Positions 51,021 through 58,860 of a stretch of DNA of 64,000 nucleotides are shown piece by piece. Under the pieces are notes generated by a model, which worked only from the letters and a program-made list of their open reading frames with translations, was not told where the DNA came from and made no database searches. Source of the stretch: UBA11524 sp963642705 (GTDB lineage Bacteria; Bacillota; Clostridia; Christensenellales; Aristaeellaceae); the NCBI GenBank assembly GCA_963642705.1, contig CAVIHU010000010.1:1-64000 (forward strand), in the 5' to 3' direction. The position numbers and the translations under genes are program-made. Every line of letters starts with the position of its first letter. The stretch's first letter is position 1.

Positions 51021-53004
51021 GCAGTGGCTCAAGCGCGGCGCGGCGCTGGCGGCATCGGTTGCCCTGTGCGGCACGATGATGACCGGCCTTGCGTTCGCCG
51101 AAGAGGAAACGGCTACTTATGAGCAGCCGACCCTGACCCCCCATTCCAAGTCCGTCATCGAGGCGGATGGCTATCAGTTCATCGACCTGAACGGCAACGG
51201 TACGCTGGACGTTTACGAGGACTGGCGCGAGGATGCGGAAACGCGTGCAGCCGACCTGGTTTCTCAGATGACCGTCCGCGAGAAGATCGCGCAGATGCAG
51301 CACCCGACCTTCCTGCCGCGTTCTGACGGCAAGATTCCCTCCTATCTGGAAAAGTGGTGCAACATCGAGGGCATCGGCATGCTGCTCATCCGTGAGCTGA
51401 ACAGCGTTGAAGCCGCCGCCACGACGATGAATACCATTCAGGAATACGCGGAGGCCTCCCGACTCGGCGTTCCGGTGCTGGTGTCCATGGACTCCGTACA
51501 CGGTCTGAGCTATGTCACCGGCGCAACCGTTACCCCGCATAACCTGGCGCTGGCTGCCACCCGCGATGAAGAGCTGGTCACGAAGCTGGCTGAAATTGCC
51601 CGCGAGGAGCATGTGGCCATCGGCGTCCGCATGACGCTCTCTCCTGAAGCGGACATCGCCTCCGAACCCCGCTGGGGCCGCGTTATGGAGACGTTCGGCG
51701 AAGATCCTGACCTTGTGACACAGATGACGGTTGCGCAGGTTGTCGCGTTCCAGAACGGCAGAGACGGCCTGAACACCGGCTCCATCGTTGCCTGCATGAA
51801 GCACTTCCCCGGCGCCGGTCCGCAGATGGACGGCAAGGACACCTCTCCTATCGTGTCCACCGAGGAAACCCTGCAGACGCATCTGAAGCCCTACCTCGCG
51901 GCACTCGAAGCGAATGTCGCCGCCATCATGCCTTACTACTCCGTGCCGCTGGCACTGGATATGGAAAATTCCGCCATCGGCTCCAAGGCGACGCTGCAGG
52001 ATCTGCTGCGCGACGAGCTCGGCTTTGAAGGCATCATCCAGACCGACTGGGGCATGATCTGGGCCATCCAGGAAGCACTGGGCACCATGACCGGCGAGGA
52101 AATCTCCGATGAGGAAGCGATCCTGATCGGCGTCACCCAGAGCCGCGTTGACGGCATCGGCGGCGAGAGCATCAAGCTGATCGACTACATGGAGCAGTAC
52201 TACAACGAGGGCAAGATCGATGAGGACATCCTGACGGCCGCCGCGACGCGCATCGTCCTGGTGAAGTTCCAGATGGGTATGTTCGAAAATCCCTACTGCG
52301 ACGTTGAGTACGCGGTGTCCTACGTCGGCAGCGAAGAAAATCAGGCTGTGAACCTTGAAGCGGCTGAAAAGGCAATGACGCTGCTCAAGAATGACGGCAT
52401 CCTGCCGCTGGATGCGAATGCGGAGCAGACGATTCTGGTCTGCGGCCCGCGCGCCGGCGATATGGACTCCCTGGTCGGCGGCTGGTCCTCTCAGCAGGAA
52501 GGTCTGACGATCGCTGACGCCATTGCGGAATACGCCGGCGAAAAGACCACCGTCATCTACGAGGCGGAGGATGTTGCGCGCATTGCGGAGCTTGCACAGG
52601 ATGCGGATGTCATCATCGTGTCCGTCGGCGAGCCGAGCTACCAGCACGATCCGCCGTGGGGCTACGACACGCTGGAGATCACTGCGAGCCAGCAGGAAAT
52701 CCTTGAAACGGCCGCGGCAAGCGGCAAGCCCGTCATCACGGTTGTGACCGGCGGTCGTCCCTACATCCTGACATGGTGCGACGAGAACACGAACGCCATC
52801 CTCGAAGCCTACTATCCGGGCTCTCAGGGCGGCATCGCCATCGCCGAGACCCTCTACGGCATCAACAACCCGACCGGCAAGACGCCGATTCAGTTCCCCC
52901 GCGACATGGAATCTGTCAACAATCAGGAAGGCGACGTCTCCTTCGACCTTGAGAACCCGCTGTACGACTACGGCTGGGGTCTGAGCTACGACACGGCTGA
53001 ATAA
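51010..53004 (+). CDS. Exported GH3 beta-glycosidase, first copy
   Basis: A 664-residue secreted family 3 glycoside hydrolase (beta-glucosidase, xylosidase or similar). A signal peptide (residues 1-30) is followed by an EF-hand-type loop at residues 59-70 (DLNGNGTLDVYE) that probably binds calcium. The GH3 barrel has MDSVHGL, KHFPGAG (264-270) and GIIQTDWGM with nucleophile Asp346. A C-terminal alpha/beta sandwich follows. The start is TTG 51010, about nine bases after AAAGGAG and inside the binding-protein gene. A strong hairpin (53090-53126) separates it from the permease genes. Confidence 0.92.
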   Translation: MLIKQWLKRGAALAASVALCGTMMTGLAFAEEETATYEQPTLTPHSKSVIEADGYQFIDLNGNGTLDVYEDWREDAETRAADLVSQMTVREKIAQMQHPTFLPRSDGKIPSYLEKWCNIEGIGMLLIRELNSVEAAATTMNTIQEYAEASRLGVPVLVSMDSVHGLSYVTGATVTPHNLALAATRDEELVTKLAEIAREEHVAIGVRMTLSPEADIASEPRWGRVMETFGEDPDLVTQMTVAQVVAFQNGRDGLNTGSIVACMKHFPGAGPQMDGKDTSPIVSTEETLQTHLKPYLAALEANVAAIMPYYSVPLALDMENSAIGSKATLQDLLRDELGFEGIIQTDWGMIWAIQEALGTMTGEEISDEEAILIGVTQSRVDGIGGESIKLIDYMEQYYNEGKIDEDILTAAATRIVLVKFQMGMFENPYCDVEYAVSYVGSEENQAVNLEAAEKAMTLLKNDGILPLDANAEQTILVCGPRAGDMDSLVGGWSSQQEGLTIADAIAEYAGEKTTVIYEAEDVARIAELAQDADVIIVSVGEPSYQHDPPWGYDTLEITASQQEILETAAASGKPVITVVTGGRPYILTWCDENTNAILEAYYPGSQGGIAIAETLYGINNPTGKTPIQFPRDMESVNNQEGDVSFDLENPLYDYGWGLSYDTAE

Positions 53005-53089
53005 AGAATAGGCAGGGGACAGACCGTTGGCGCCGCGAGTACCGTCATTCGTCGGGAGTGCCTCAAATAATTGCCTCCTCGCAAAACGC

Positions 53090-53126
53090 GGGGAGGAAGC
53101 TTCCCGGGACAGGAAGCTTCTTCCCC
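53090..53126 (+). promoter_or_regulatory. Strong intercistronic hairpin
   Basis: GGGGAGGAAGCTTCC / GGAAGCTTCTTCCCC, 15-bp stem with one wobble and no T-run, between the GH3 and permease genes. It probably stabilises the upstream mRNA so that binding protein and enzyme are made in excess over permeases. Confidence 0.65.
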
Positions 53127-53169
53127 GTCTATCTCCTGTCTGTCCCAATTGCTGATGGAGGGACTGCCT

Positions 53170-54204
53170 ATGGAAACAATATCGGAATTTTTTTACAACC
53201 TTGGGTACATGACATTCTCCAACGATACGTTCTGGATCGTCTGCATGGTGCTTGTCGCCCTGCTCCTGGCGTATCAGCTGCTGCTGAAGCGCTTTGCGCC
53301 GGCGGTGACGGCGCCGATTACCAGGTTCTTCGACCGTCATCCGCTGATCTGGCTCTGCATTCCGGCGGCGCTGCTGATTTACTTCGTTTATGTTTCTCTT
53401 GGCTGGAACCTGTGGGTGTCCGTTTCGGACTGGCAGTCCGGCGAGCTTGAAGCCAGCTACGGCTGGGGCGGCTTCGGCAATTACGTCAAAATGTTCACCA
53501 GCGATACCTTCTGGCCGGCGCTCAGGAACACGCTGCTGCTGTTCTGCCTGATTCCGCTGTGCCTGCTGCTGGGTCTCGGTCTGGCGCTGATCATGGATCA
53601 GGGGCTGCGCGGCACGGCGGTCTTCCGCACGCTGATCCTGCTGCCCTTCGCGCTGTCCTTCGTTGTGACCGGCACGGTCTGGGCTTACATGTATCGTCCG
53701 TCCGGCGGCGTGCTGAACTCCTTCCTGCAGATCCTGGGCGTGGATGTTTCGGCAGCGATGAAGAGCGGACACCTGATGTGGGCGTCATCGAACAGCACGA
53801 TCATGCTGTCCGTCATCATTGCCATGGTCTGGCAGTTCTCGGGCTATGTCGCGGTCATCTTCCTCGCGGCGATCAAGAACGTCCCGACGAACATCATCAA
53901 CGCGGCCAAGCTGGACGGCGCGTATATGCCCCGCATCTACATGAAGCTGATCATTCCGCAGCTCAAGGGCGCGATGGGCTCCTGCATCACCATCCTGGCG
54001 ATGTACGCGCTGCGCTCGTTCGACTTCATCGTCTCCCTTGTCGGCTACACGACCTCGTCCGCGTGGACGCTGCCGATCTGGATGTACAATGAAGCATTCC
54101 AGAGCAATAACTTCGCATACTCTGCGGCAATCAGCTGCTTCCTGCTGGCGCTGGTGCTCGTGCTGATTCTGCCGCTGACATATTGGACGAACAGGAGGAA
54201 GTGA
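53170..54204 (+). CDS. Sugar ABC transporter permease, MalF type
   Basis: A 344-residue inner-membrane permease with about seven to eight helices (two extra at the N-terminus). The cytoplasmic coupling loop reads AAKLDGAYMPRIYMKLIIPQLKGA, the EAA motif that contacts the ATPase. FGNYVKMFTSDTFWPALRNTLLLF is typical of carbohydrate permeases. ATG 53170 follows GGAGGG. Longer in-frame starts run through the intercistronic hairpin. The partner permease begins five bases after its stop. Confidence 0.92.
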   Translation: METISEFFYNLGYMTFSNDTFWIVCMVLVALLLAYQLLLKRFAPAVTAPITRFFDRHPLIWLCIPAALLIYFVYVSLGWNLWVSVSDWQSGELEASYGWGGFGNYVKMFTSDTFWPALRNTLLLFCLIPLCLLLGLGLALIMDQGLRGTAVFRTLILLPFALSFVVTGTVWAYMYRPSGGVLNSFLQILGVDVSAAMKSGHLMWASSNSTIMLSVIIAMVWQFSGYVAVIFLAAIKNVPTNIINAAKLDGAYMPRIYMKLIIPQLKGAMGSCITILAMYALRSFDFIVSLVGYTTSSAWTLPIWMYNEAFQSNNFAYSAAISCFLLALVLVLILPLTYWTNRRK

Positions 54205-54208
54205 CGGT

Positions 54209-55102
54209 ATGCAAAACAATGCGGGCATTGAACGCAGCAAAGCCGCTCAGCAGGCTCAGACCGTCCGGGTCAAGCCGAAGTGGCACATGACGGTGCTGCA
54301 TATCGTGTATTATCTCATCATGGTCGTCTTCCTGGTGTTCTACATGCTGCCCTTCTGGGGCACGGTGATGACCTCCTTCAAGACAAATACCGAGGTCATG
54401 ACCACGACCCCCATTACGCCGCCTTCCGAATGGACGCTTGAGGGCTACGCGAGCGCCATGGAGGAGCTGGGATTGCCGCTGATGACGTCGCTGTTCGTGA
54501 CGATCTTCGGCGCACTGGGCTCGGTCTTCCTCGGCTCTATCTGCGCCTACGGCCTGAGCAAGTGGAGGTTCAAGCTGAATAACGTCTTCTTCATCGCACT
54601 GGTCGCGGCGACGTACCTGCCCTTCCAGGCAATCCTGATTCCCCTGCTGCAGACGATCAACGCGCTCGACCTCTATGACAATGTCTGGGGTCTGGTGCTG
54701 GTGCATACGGTCTTCGGTATGCCGATGTGCACGGTCATGATGCGCGGCTATTACGCCGACGTGCCGGACGCGTTGATTCGTCAGGCGATGATCGACGGCA
54801 ACGGGGTGTGGCAGATCTACCGCAAGATTGTCGTCCCGAACACGAAAATCGCAACGATCACGGTCTTTGTCTTCCAGTGCACGTCCATTTGGAACGAGAT
54901 GCTCTTTGCGCTGGTGCTGGGTGGCTACGATTCGAAGCCCGCTACCATCGCCCTGAACGAGCTCGCCGGCACCATGGCGGCGGAGTTCAATGTCCAGATG
55001 GCAGGCTCCCTGATTCTGGCGCTGCCGGTGCTGGTGCTCTACATCTTCATGGGCAAGTACCTGATCAGCGGTCAGATGAGCGGCGCTGTTACGGCAAGCT
55101 GA
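54209..55102 (+). CDS. Sugar ABC transporter permease, MalG type
   Basis: A 297-residue permease with six helices, the second of the pair. It opens with a short basic cytosolic tail, and the first helix is HIVYYLIMVVFLVFYMLPFWG. TSFKTNTEV is the usual MalG-type sequence after it, and the EAA loop is IRQAMIDGNGVWQIYRKIVVPNT. AGGAGG precedes ATG 54209. It forms the transmembrane channel with 53170-54204, powered presumably by the ATPase at 57343-58461. Confidence 0.92.
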   Translation: MQNNAGIERSKAAQQAQTVRVKPKWHMTVLHIVYYLIMVVFLVFYMLPFWGTVMTSFKTNTEVMTTTPITPPSEWTLEGYASAMEELGLPLMTSLFVTIFGALGSVFLGSICAYGLSKWRFKLNNVFFIALVAATYLPFQAILIPLLQTINALDLYDNVWGLVLVHTVFGMPMCTVMMRGYYADVPDALIRQAMIDGNGVWQIYRKIVVPNTKIATITVFVFQCTSIWNEMLFALVLGGYDSKPATIALNELAGTMAAEFNVQMAGSLILALPVLVLYIFMGKYLISGQMSGAVTAS

Positions 55103-55204
55103 CATTTAAGGCAATCCCGAAGGGTGCAGGGACGCCCGCAGGTTTTCACCCGTTTTCAGCCCCCTGTCCGCTCAGCAGAGCAAAAATCAAGGAAAGGAAA
55201 CAAA

Positions 55205-57094
55205 ATGATGATTAGCCTGAAGAAAATCGCAGCGGTTACCCTGTCGGCTATGCTGGCACTGTCCGCGCTTCCGGCTTCGGCGGAAGAAGCAACCTATGTC
55301 CAGCCTGAGCTTGGCGCACGCGTCAAGAACATCATCGAGGCGGATGGCTATCAGTTCAAGGATCTGAACGACAACGGAGAGCTTGACCCCTATGAGGACT
55401 GGCGTCTGAGCGCCGAGGAGCGCGCGGATGACCTGCTCAGCCGGATGGAGCCCGTCCAGATGGCGTCGCAGATGGTGCACCTCACCCTCGTCTCCAAGAA
55501 GGACAGCTGGTTTACCGATTACAACGTAGGCTTCGCGCTCGTTTACGAGTATGTGTTTGACAGCGCGAAGGACGCCGCCGAGCGCACGAACGAGATTCAG
55601 AAGCTGTCCGAAAGCTCCGCGCTGGGCATCCCGCTCGTCTTCTCCATGGATACTGAAATCGGAGCCGCGTTCATCAGCGACGCGACGTTCCTCCCTGACC
55701 AGCTCAACCAGGGCGCCGCGAATGATGAAGACCTCGTGACCCGCCTGAATGACGTGCTCCGCGAGGAGCTGATGGCGGTCGGCATCCGCATGGCGCTCTC
55801 GCCTGACGCTGACCTGATGACAGACCCCCGCTGGGGACGCAATCAGGAGACGTACTCCGAGGACACCGAGGTTGTGCAGAAGCTGATTGTGGCGGCTGTT
55901 CAGGCGCTGCAGCAGGGCTCCGACCTGTCTGAAAAATCCGTCATCGCGACCGTTAAGCACTTCCCCGGCGCAGGCGCGCAGGAGAACGGCGTTGACGCGT
56001 CTCCCCTGACCATCTCCGAGGATTCCCTTGAACTGCATCTGGCCGGCTTCAAGGCTGCCATCGCGGCGGGCGTCGCGGCGGTCATGCCCTACGGCTACTC
56101 CACCGTTCCCTACCTGGGCGGCGACGCGGTCGAGAACTCCGCCGACCAGAGCTCCGTCGTCATGACCGACCTGCTCCGCAACGAGCTGAGCTTTGAGGGT
56201 CTCATCCAGACTGACTGGGGGCTGAACTTCGCGGGCGCGGCGAATGCCGGTGCCGATATTCTGGGCGGCGCGGGCGTGCGCTCCACCAATCAGCTGATCA
56301 GCAGCGTCGACGAGAGCCGACTGAAGGATGCCTGCCGCCGGATCCTGATCGCCAAGTTCCAGCTGGGCATCTTCGAAAATCCGTATGTGGATGCTGACGC
56401 GGCGTCCGAAATCGTGGGCAGCGACGAGCACAAGGCAGTTGCGAAGGAAGCGGCTGCAAAGTCCCTGACGCTGGTCAAGTATGAAAATGCCGAATCCCTT
56501 GCCGGCAAGTCCTTCGCGGTGGCCGGCGAGCTGGCGACCGACCTGCGCGCACTCAACAGCGGCTGGACGGCGAAGTCCCCGACGGAGCTGACCGGCACGA
56601 CGCTGCTGGAGGCGTTCCGGAACAGGGCAGGCGCGGACAACGTGACGTACTACGCGACGGCTGAGGAAATCCCTGCCGACATGACGGGCGTGACTGCCGT
56701 GGTTGTCCTGGGTGAAAAGAGCGGCACCCATGATCCGGAATGGGGTGCGGACACGCTTGAATTCCCCGAGGATCAGGTTGCTCTGATGCAGGCGCTTGAC
56801 AACGCCGGCGCGAATGTCATCGCTGTTGTGCTGATGAACCGCGCTTACGTGATGACCCCTGTGGCGGAAACCTGCGACAGCATCCTGCTGGCGTACCGTC
56901 CGGGCGTGACCTGCGGCGCGGAAGCGGTTGCGGAAGCGCTCTTCGGCGAAGCGTCCATCACCGGCAAGACGCCGTTCCAGATTCCGGCTTCCATGGAGCA
57001 GGTGCTCGCGCAGCGCGAGGATCTGCCGCTGGATATCGAGAATCCGCTGTATGAATACGGCTACGGCATCGAGGTAGCCTCCTTCGGCGAGTAA
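55205..57094 (+). CDS. Exported GH3 beta-glycosidase, second copy
   Basis: A 629-residue paralogue of the GH3 at 51010-53004. Signal peptide (LKKIAAVTLSAMLALSALPASA), EF-hand loop at residues 53-64 (DLNDNGELDPYE), KHFPGAG (251-257) and GLIQTDWGL with nucleophile Asp337 are present. The N-terminal region and C-terminal sandwich differ enough to suggest a different substrate range rather than a recent duplicate. AAGGAAAGG precedes ATG 55205. It is placed after the permeases, so the two GH3 genes bracket the channel genes. Confidence 0.92.
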   Translation: MMISLKKIAAVTLSAMLALSALPASAEEATYVQPELGARVKNIIEADGYQFKDLNDNGELDPYEDWRLSAEERADDLLSRMEPVQMASQMVHLTLVSKKDSWFTDYNVGFALVYEYVFDSAKDAAERTNEIQKLSESSALGIPLVFSMDTEIGAAFISDATFLPDQLNQGAANDEDLVTRLNDVLREELMAVGIRMALSPDADLMTDPRWGRNQETYSEDTEVVQKLIVAAVQALQQGSDLSEKSVIATVKHFPGAGAQENGVDASPLTISEDSLELHLAGFKAAIAAGVAAVMPYGYSTVPYLGGDAVENSADQSSVVMTDLLRNELSFEGLIQTDWGLNFAGAANAGADILGGAGVRSTNQLISSVDESRLKDACRRILIAKFQLGIFENPYVDADAASEIVGSDEHKAVAKEAAAKSLTLVKYENAESLAGKSFAVAGELATDLRALNSGWTAKSPTELTGTTLLEAFRNRAGADNVTYYATAEEIPADMTGVTAVVVLGEKSGTHDPEWGADTLEFPEDQVALMQALDNAGANVIAVVLMNRAYVMTPVAETCDSILLAYRPGVTCGAEAVAEALFGEASITGKTPFQIPASMEQVLAQREDLPLDIENPLYEYGYGIEVASFGE

Positions 57095-57107
57095 AAACAC
57101 GTTTCCC

Positions 57108-57155
57108 GTTCGGGATGACCGGCGGTCGCCTCCTTTGCCGTCTGGCATCCCGAAC
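57108..57155. other. Hairpin after the second GH3 gene
   Basis: GTTCGGGATG / CATCCCGAAC with an inner GACCGGCGGTCGCC fold. No clear T-run follows; it may end or stabilise the transcript. Confidence 0.5.
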
Positions 57156-57267
57156 ATCTCCATAAAGCATTCAATTCATCACAAACAGGATCGCGCAGAC
57201 TCCGTCTGGTTTCTTATCATTTTCCAGAGGAAACGATGTCAGAAGGGTGCAGACCTTGTCTGCTTGC

Positions 57268-57296
57268 TTGCAATTTTCCACCGGATGGCATATAAT
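57268..57296 (+). promoter_or_regulatory. Promoter of the ABC ATPase gene
   Basis: TTGCAA (57268-57273), 17-base spacer, perfect TATAAT (57291-57296). The ATPase therefore has its own promoter, as expected for an ATPase shared by several importers. Confidence 0.75.
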
Positions 57297-57342
57297 AATG
57301 GCATTGCTGCCTCGTTGCCTCCACAGAAAGGTCGTAGATATC

Positions 57343-58461
57343 ATGGCTTCCATTTCGATCAGAGACATGAGCGTTAGCTATAACAGGGGAAAGACTTTTG
57401 TGCTGGATAAGCTGAATCTGGAGGTCAAGGACGGCGAATTCTGCGTGTTCCTCGGACCTTCCGGCTGCGGCAAATCGACTGCCATGCACTGCATCGCGGG
57501 TCTGCTGCATCCTGTTTCCGGCGAAATCCGCTTCGGCGATACGGTCATGACCGCCGCCAACGGCAAGAAGGACACCGCCTTCGTGCCGCCGCAGGAACGC
57601 AACATCGCCATGGTGTTCCAGGAATACGCGCTGTACCCGAATATGACGGTGCGCGAGAACATGTCCTTTGCGCTGAAGACCAAGAAGGCGCCGAAGGAAG
57701 AAATCGAAAAGCGCGTCAACTACATGGCGAACATGCTGTCCATTGAGAACCTGCTCGACCGCCGCCCGGCAGAGCTTTCCGGCGGTCAGCGTCAGCGCGT
57801 TGCGCTCGGACGCGCCCTCGTGCGCGATCCGCAGGTCTTCCTGCTGGACGAACCGCTGGGCAACCTCGACGCGAAGCTGCGCGACCAGGTTCGCTATGAG
57901 CTGAAGAAGATTCAGGAACAGCTGAACATCACAACCATTTACGTCACGCACGACCAGACCGAGGCCATGACCATGGCGGATCACATCGTGCTGATGAACG
58001 CCGGTCATATCATGCAGCAGGGTACGCCGAACGACCTCTACGACCATCCGGCGAACGAGTTCGTGGCAGGCTTCCTCGGCACGCCGCAGATCAACATCTT
58101 CCCCTGCACGGTTCGGCAGGAGGGAAGCGGGCTGGTGCTCGACGCCGGGTCCTTTAAGGTGACCGTGCCCGACGAGATGAAAGCGGATGTGCAGCCCTAT
58201 GTCGGCAAGCAGGTCAATCTCGGCATCCGCCCGTCCGACCTTGAGATCGCGGCAGGCGACGAGAATGTCATTCCGGCGCATGTTGATTCTATCGAGCCGC
58301 TGGGCGACGCGTATCTCATCTACGTCCGCGTGGGTGAAAAGGTTGTTGTCTACAAGAGCACTGCGGAGCATCCGCCGGTGGAGAAGGAGCTGAAGCTTAC
58401 CCCGAATATGGAAAAGCTCCACCTCTTTGACTCCGAAACCGGCAACCGCATCAACGCTTAA
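57343..58461 (+). CDS. Sugar ABC transporter ATP-binding protein, MsmX/UgpC type
   Basis: A 372-residue ATPase of the MalK/MsmX/UgpC group that energises sugar importers. Walker A is GPSGCGKST, Q-loop VFQEYALYPNMTV, signature LSGGQRQRVALGRALVRDP, Walker B VFLLDEPLGNLDAK and H-loop VTHDQTEAMTMADHIV. A C-terminal TOBE/OB regulatory domain is present. I chose ATG 57343, preceded by AAAGG and by a good promoter. A 32-residue extension upstream would overlap that promoter. The 3' end merges with a dispersed hairpin element. Confidence 0.95.
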   Translation: MASISIRDMSVSYNRGKTFVLDKLNLEVKDGEFCVFLGPSGCGKSTAMHCIAGLLHPVSGEIRFGDTVMTAANGKKDTAFVPPQERNIAMVFQEYALYPNMTVRENMSFALKTKKAPKEEIEKRVNYMANMLSIENLLDRRPAELSGGQRQRVALGRALVRDPQVFLLDEPLGNLDAKLRDQVRYELKKIQEQLNITTIYVTHDQTEAMTMADHIVLMNAGHIMQQGTPNDLYDHPANEFVAGFLGTPQINIFPCTVRQEGSGLVLDAGSFKVTVPDEMKADVQPYVGKQVNLGIRPSDLEIAAGDENVIPAHVDSIEPLGDAYLIYVRVGEKVVVYKSTAEHPPVEKELKLTPNMEKLHLFDSETGNRINA

Positions 58462-58492
58462 CATCGTACCGCCTCATTTGTTCGGTGTTGCC
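58444..58492. repeat. Dispersed hairpin element
   Basis: CATCGTACCGCCTCATTTGTTCGGTGTTGCC (31 bases, 58462-58492, here cited by its CATCGTACC start and GTGTTGCC end) directly follows the ATPase stop. GGCAAC near 58441 can act as the left arm. Confidence 0.55.
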
Positions 58493-58502
58493 ATATGCTT
58501 TT

Positions 58503-58545
58503 CGGGGATGCGCGCCTCCTTGCGCATCCCCGTGCGGTGCTTTTT
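58503..58545 (+). terminator. Terminator after the ABC ATPase gene
   Basis: CGGGGATGCGC / GCGCATCCCCG, a perfect 11-bp stem, with TTTTT seven bases later. Confidence 0.65.
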
Positions 58546-58620
58546 CACGAACGCCCCGTCCGGGAAAACGAGACGCTGCTGAAAGGGAATCGTAAATGAA
58601 TAAAAGGGGGATTTTATCTT

Positions 58621-58860
58621 ATGGAGGACATGCAAAAGCTGCTTGAGGTGCTGCGGGAAATCAAGGACGACGTTGATTTCGAAACCGAAACGGCACTGAT
58701 TGACGACGGGCTGATCGATTCGCTTGATTTGACGCAGATCATCGCCGGGTTGGACGATGCGTTTGATGTGCATATTACCACTGCTGACATTGAGCCGGAG
58801 AATTTCAACAGCACCGATGCGATGCTGACGCTTGTGCATCGGCTGCAGGCGGAAAAGTGA
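58621..58860 (+). CDS. Acyl/D-alanyl carrier protein (DltC-like)
   Basis: A 79-residue carrier protein. The phosphopantetheine attachment serine is Ser34 in GLIDSLDLTQII. The helical layout (LLEVLREI ... DDAFDVHITTADIEPENFNS) fits DltC and small ACPs. It would receive an activated acid as a thioester from the ligase encoded next and hand it to the membrane acyltransferase. AAGGGGG lies nine bases before ATG 58621. Its stop overlaps the start of the ligase gene (GTGA). I see no clear promoter in the 90 bases upstream. Confidence 0.87.
   Translation: MEDMQKLLEVLREIKDDVDFETETALIDDGLIDSLDLTQIIAGLDDAFDVHITTADIEPENFNSTDAMLTLVHRLQAEK

Noticed and set aside
48789..53772. Very long minus-strand frames (761 and 931 codons) opposite the binding-protein and GH3 genes
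   Set aside because: Shadow frames of strongly coding plus-strand genes with family motifs; no ribosome sites or recognisable domains.
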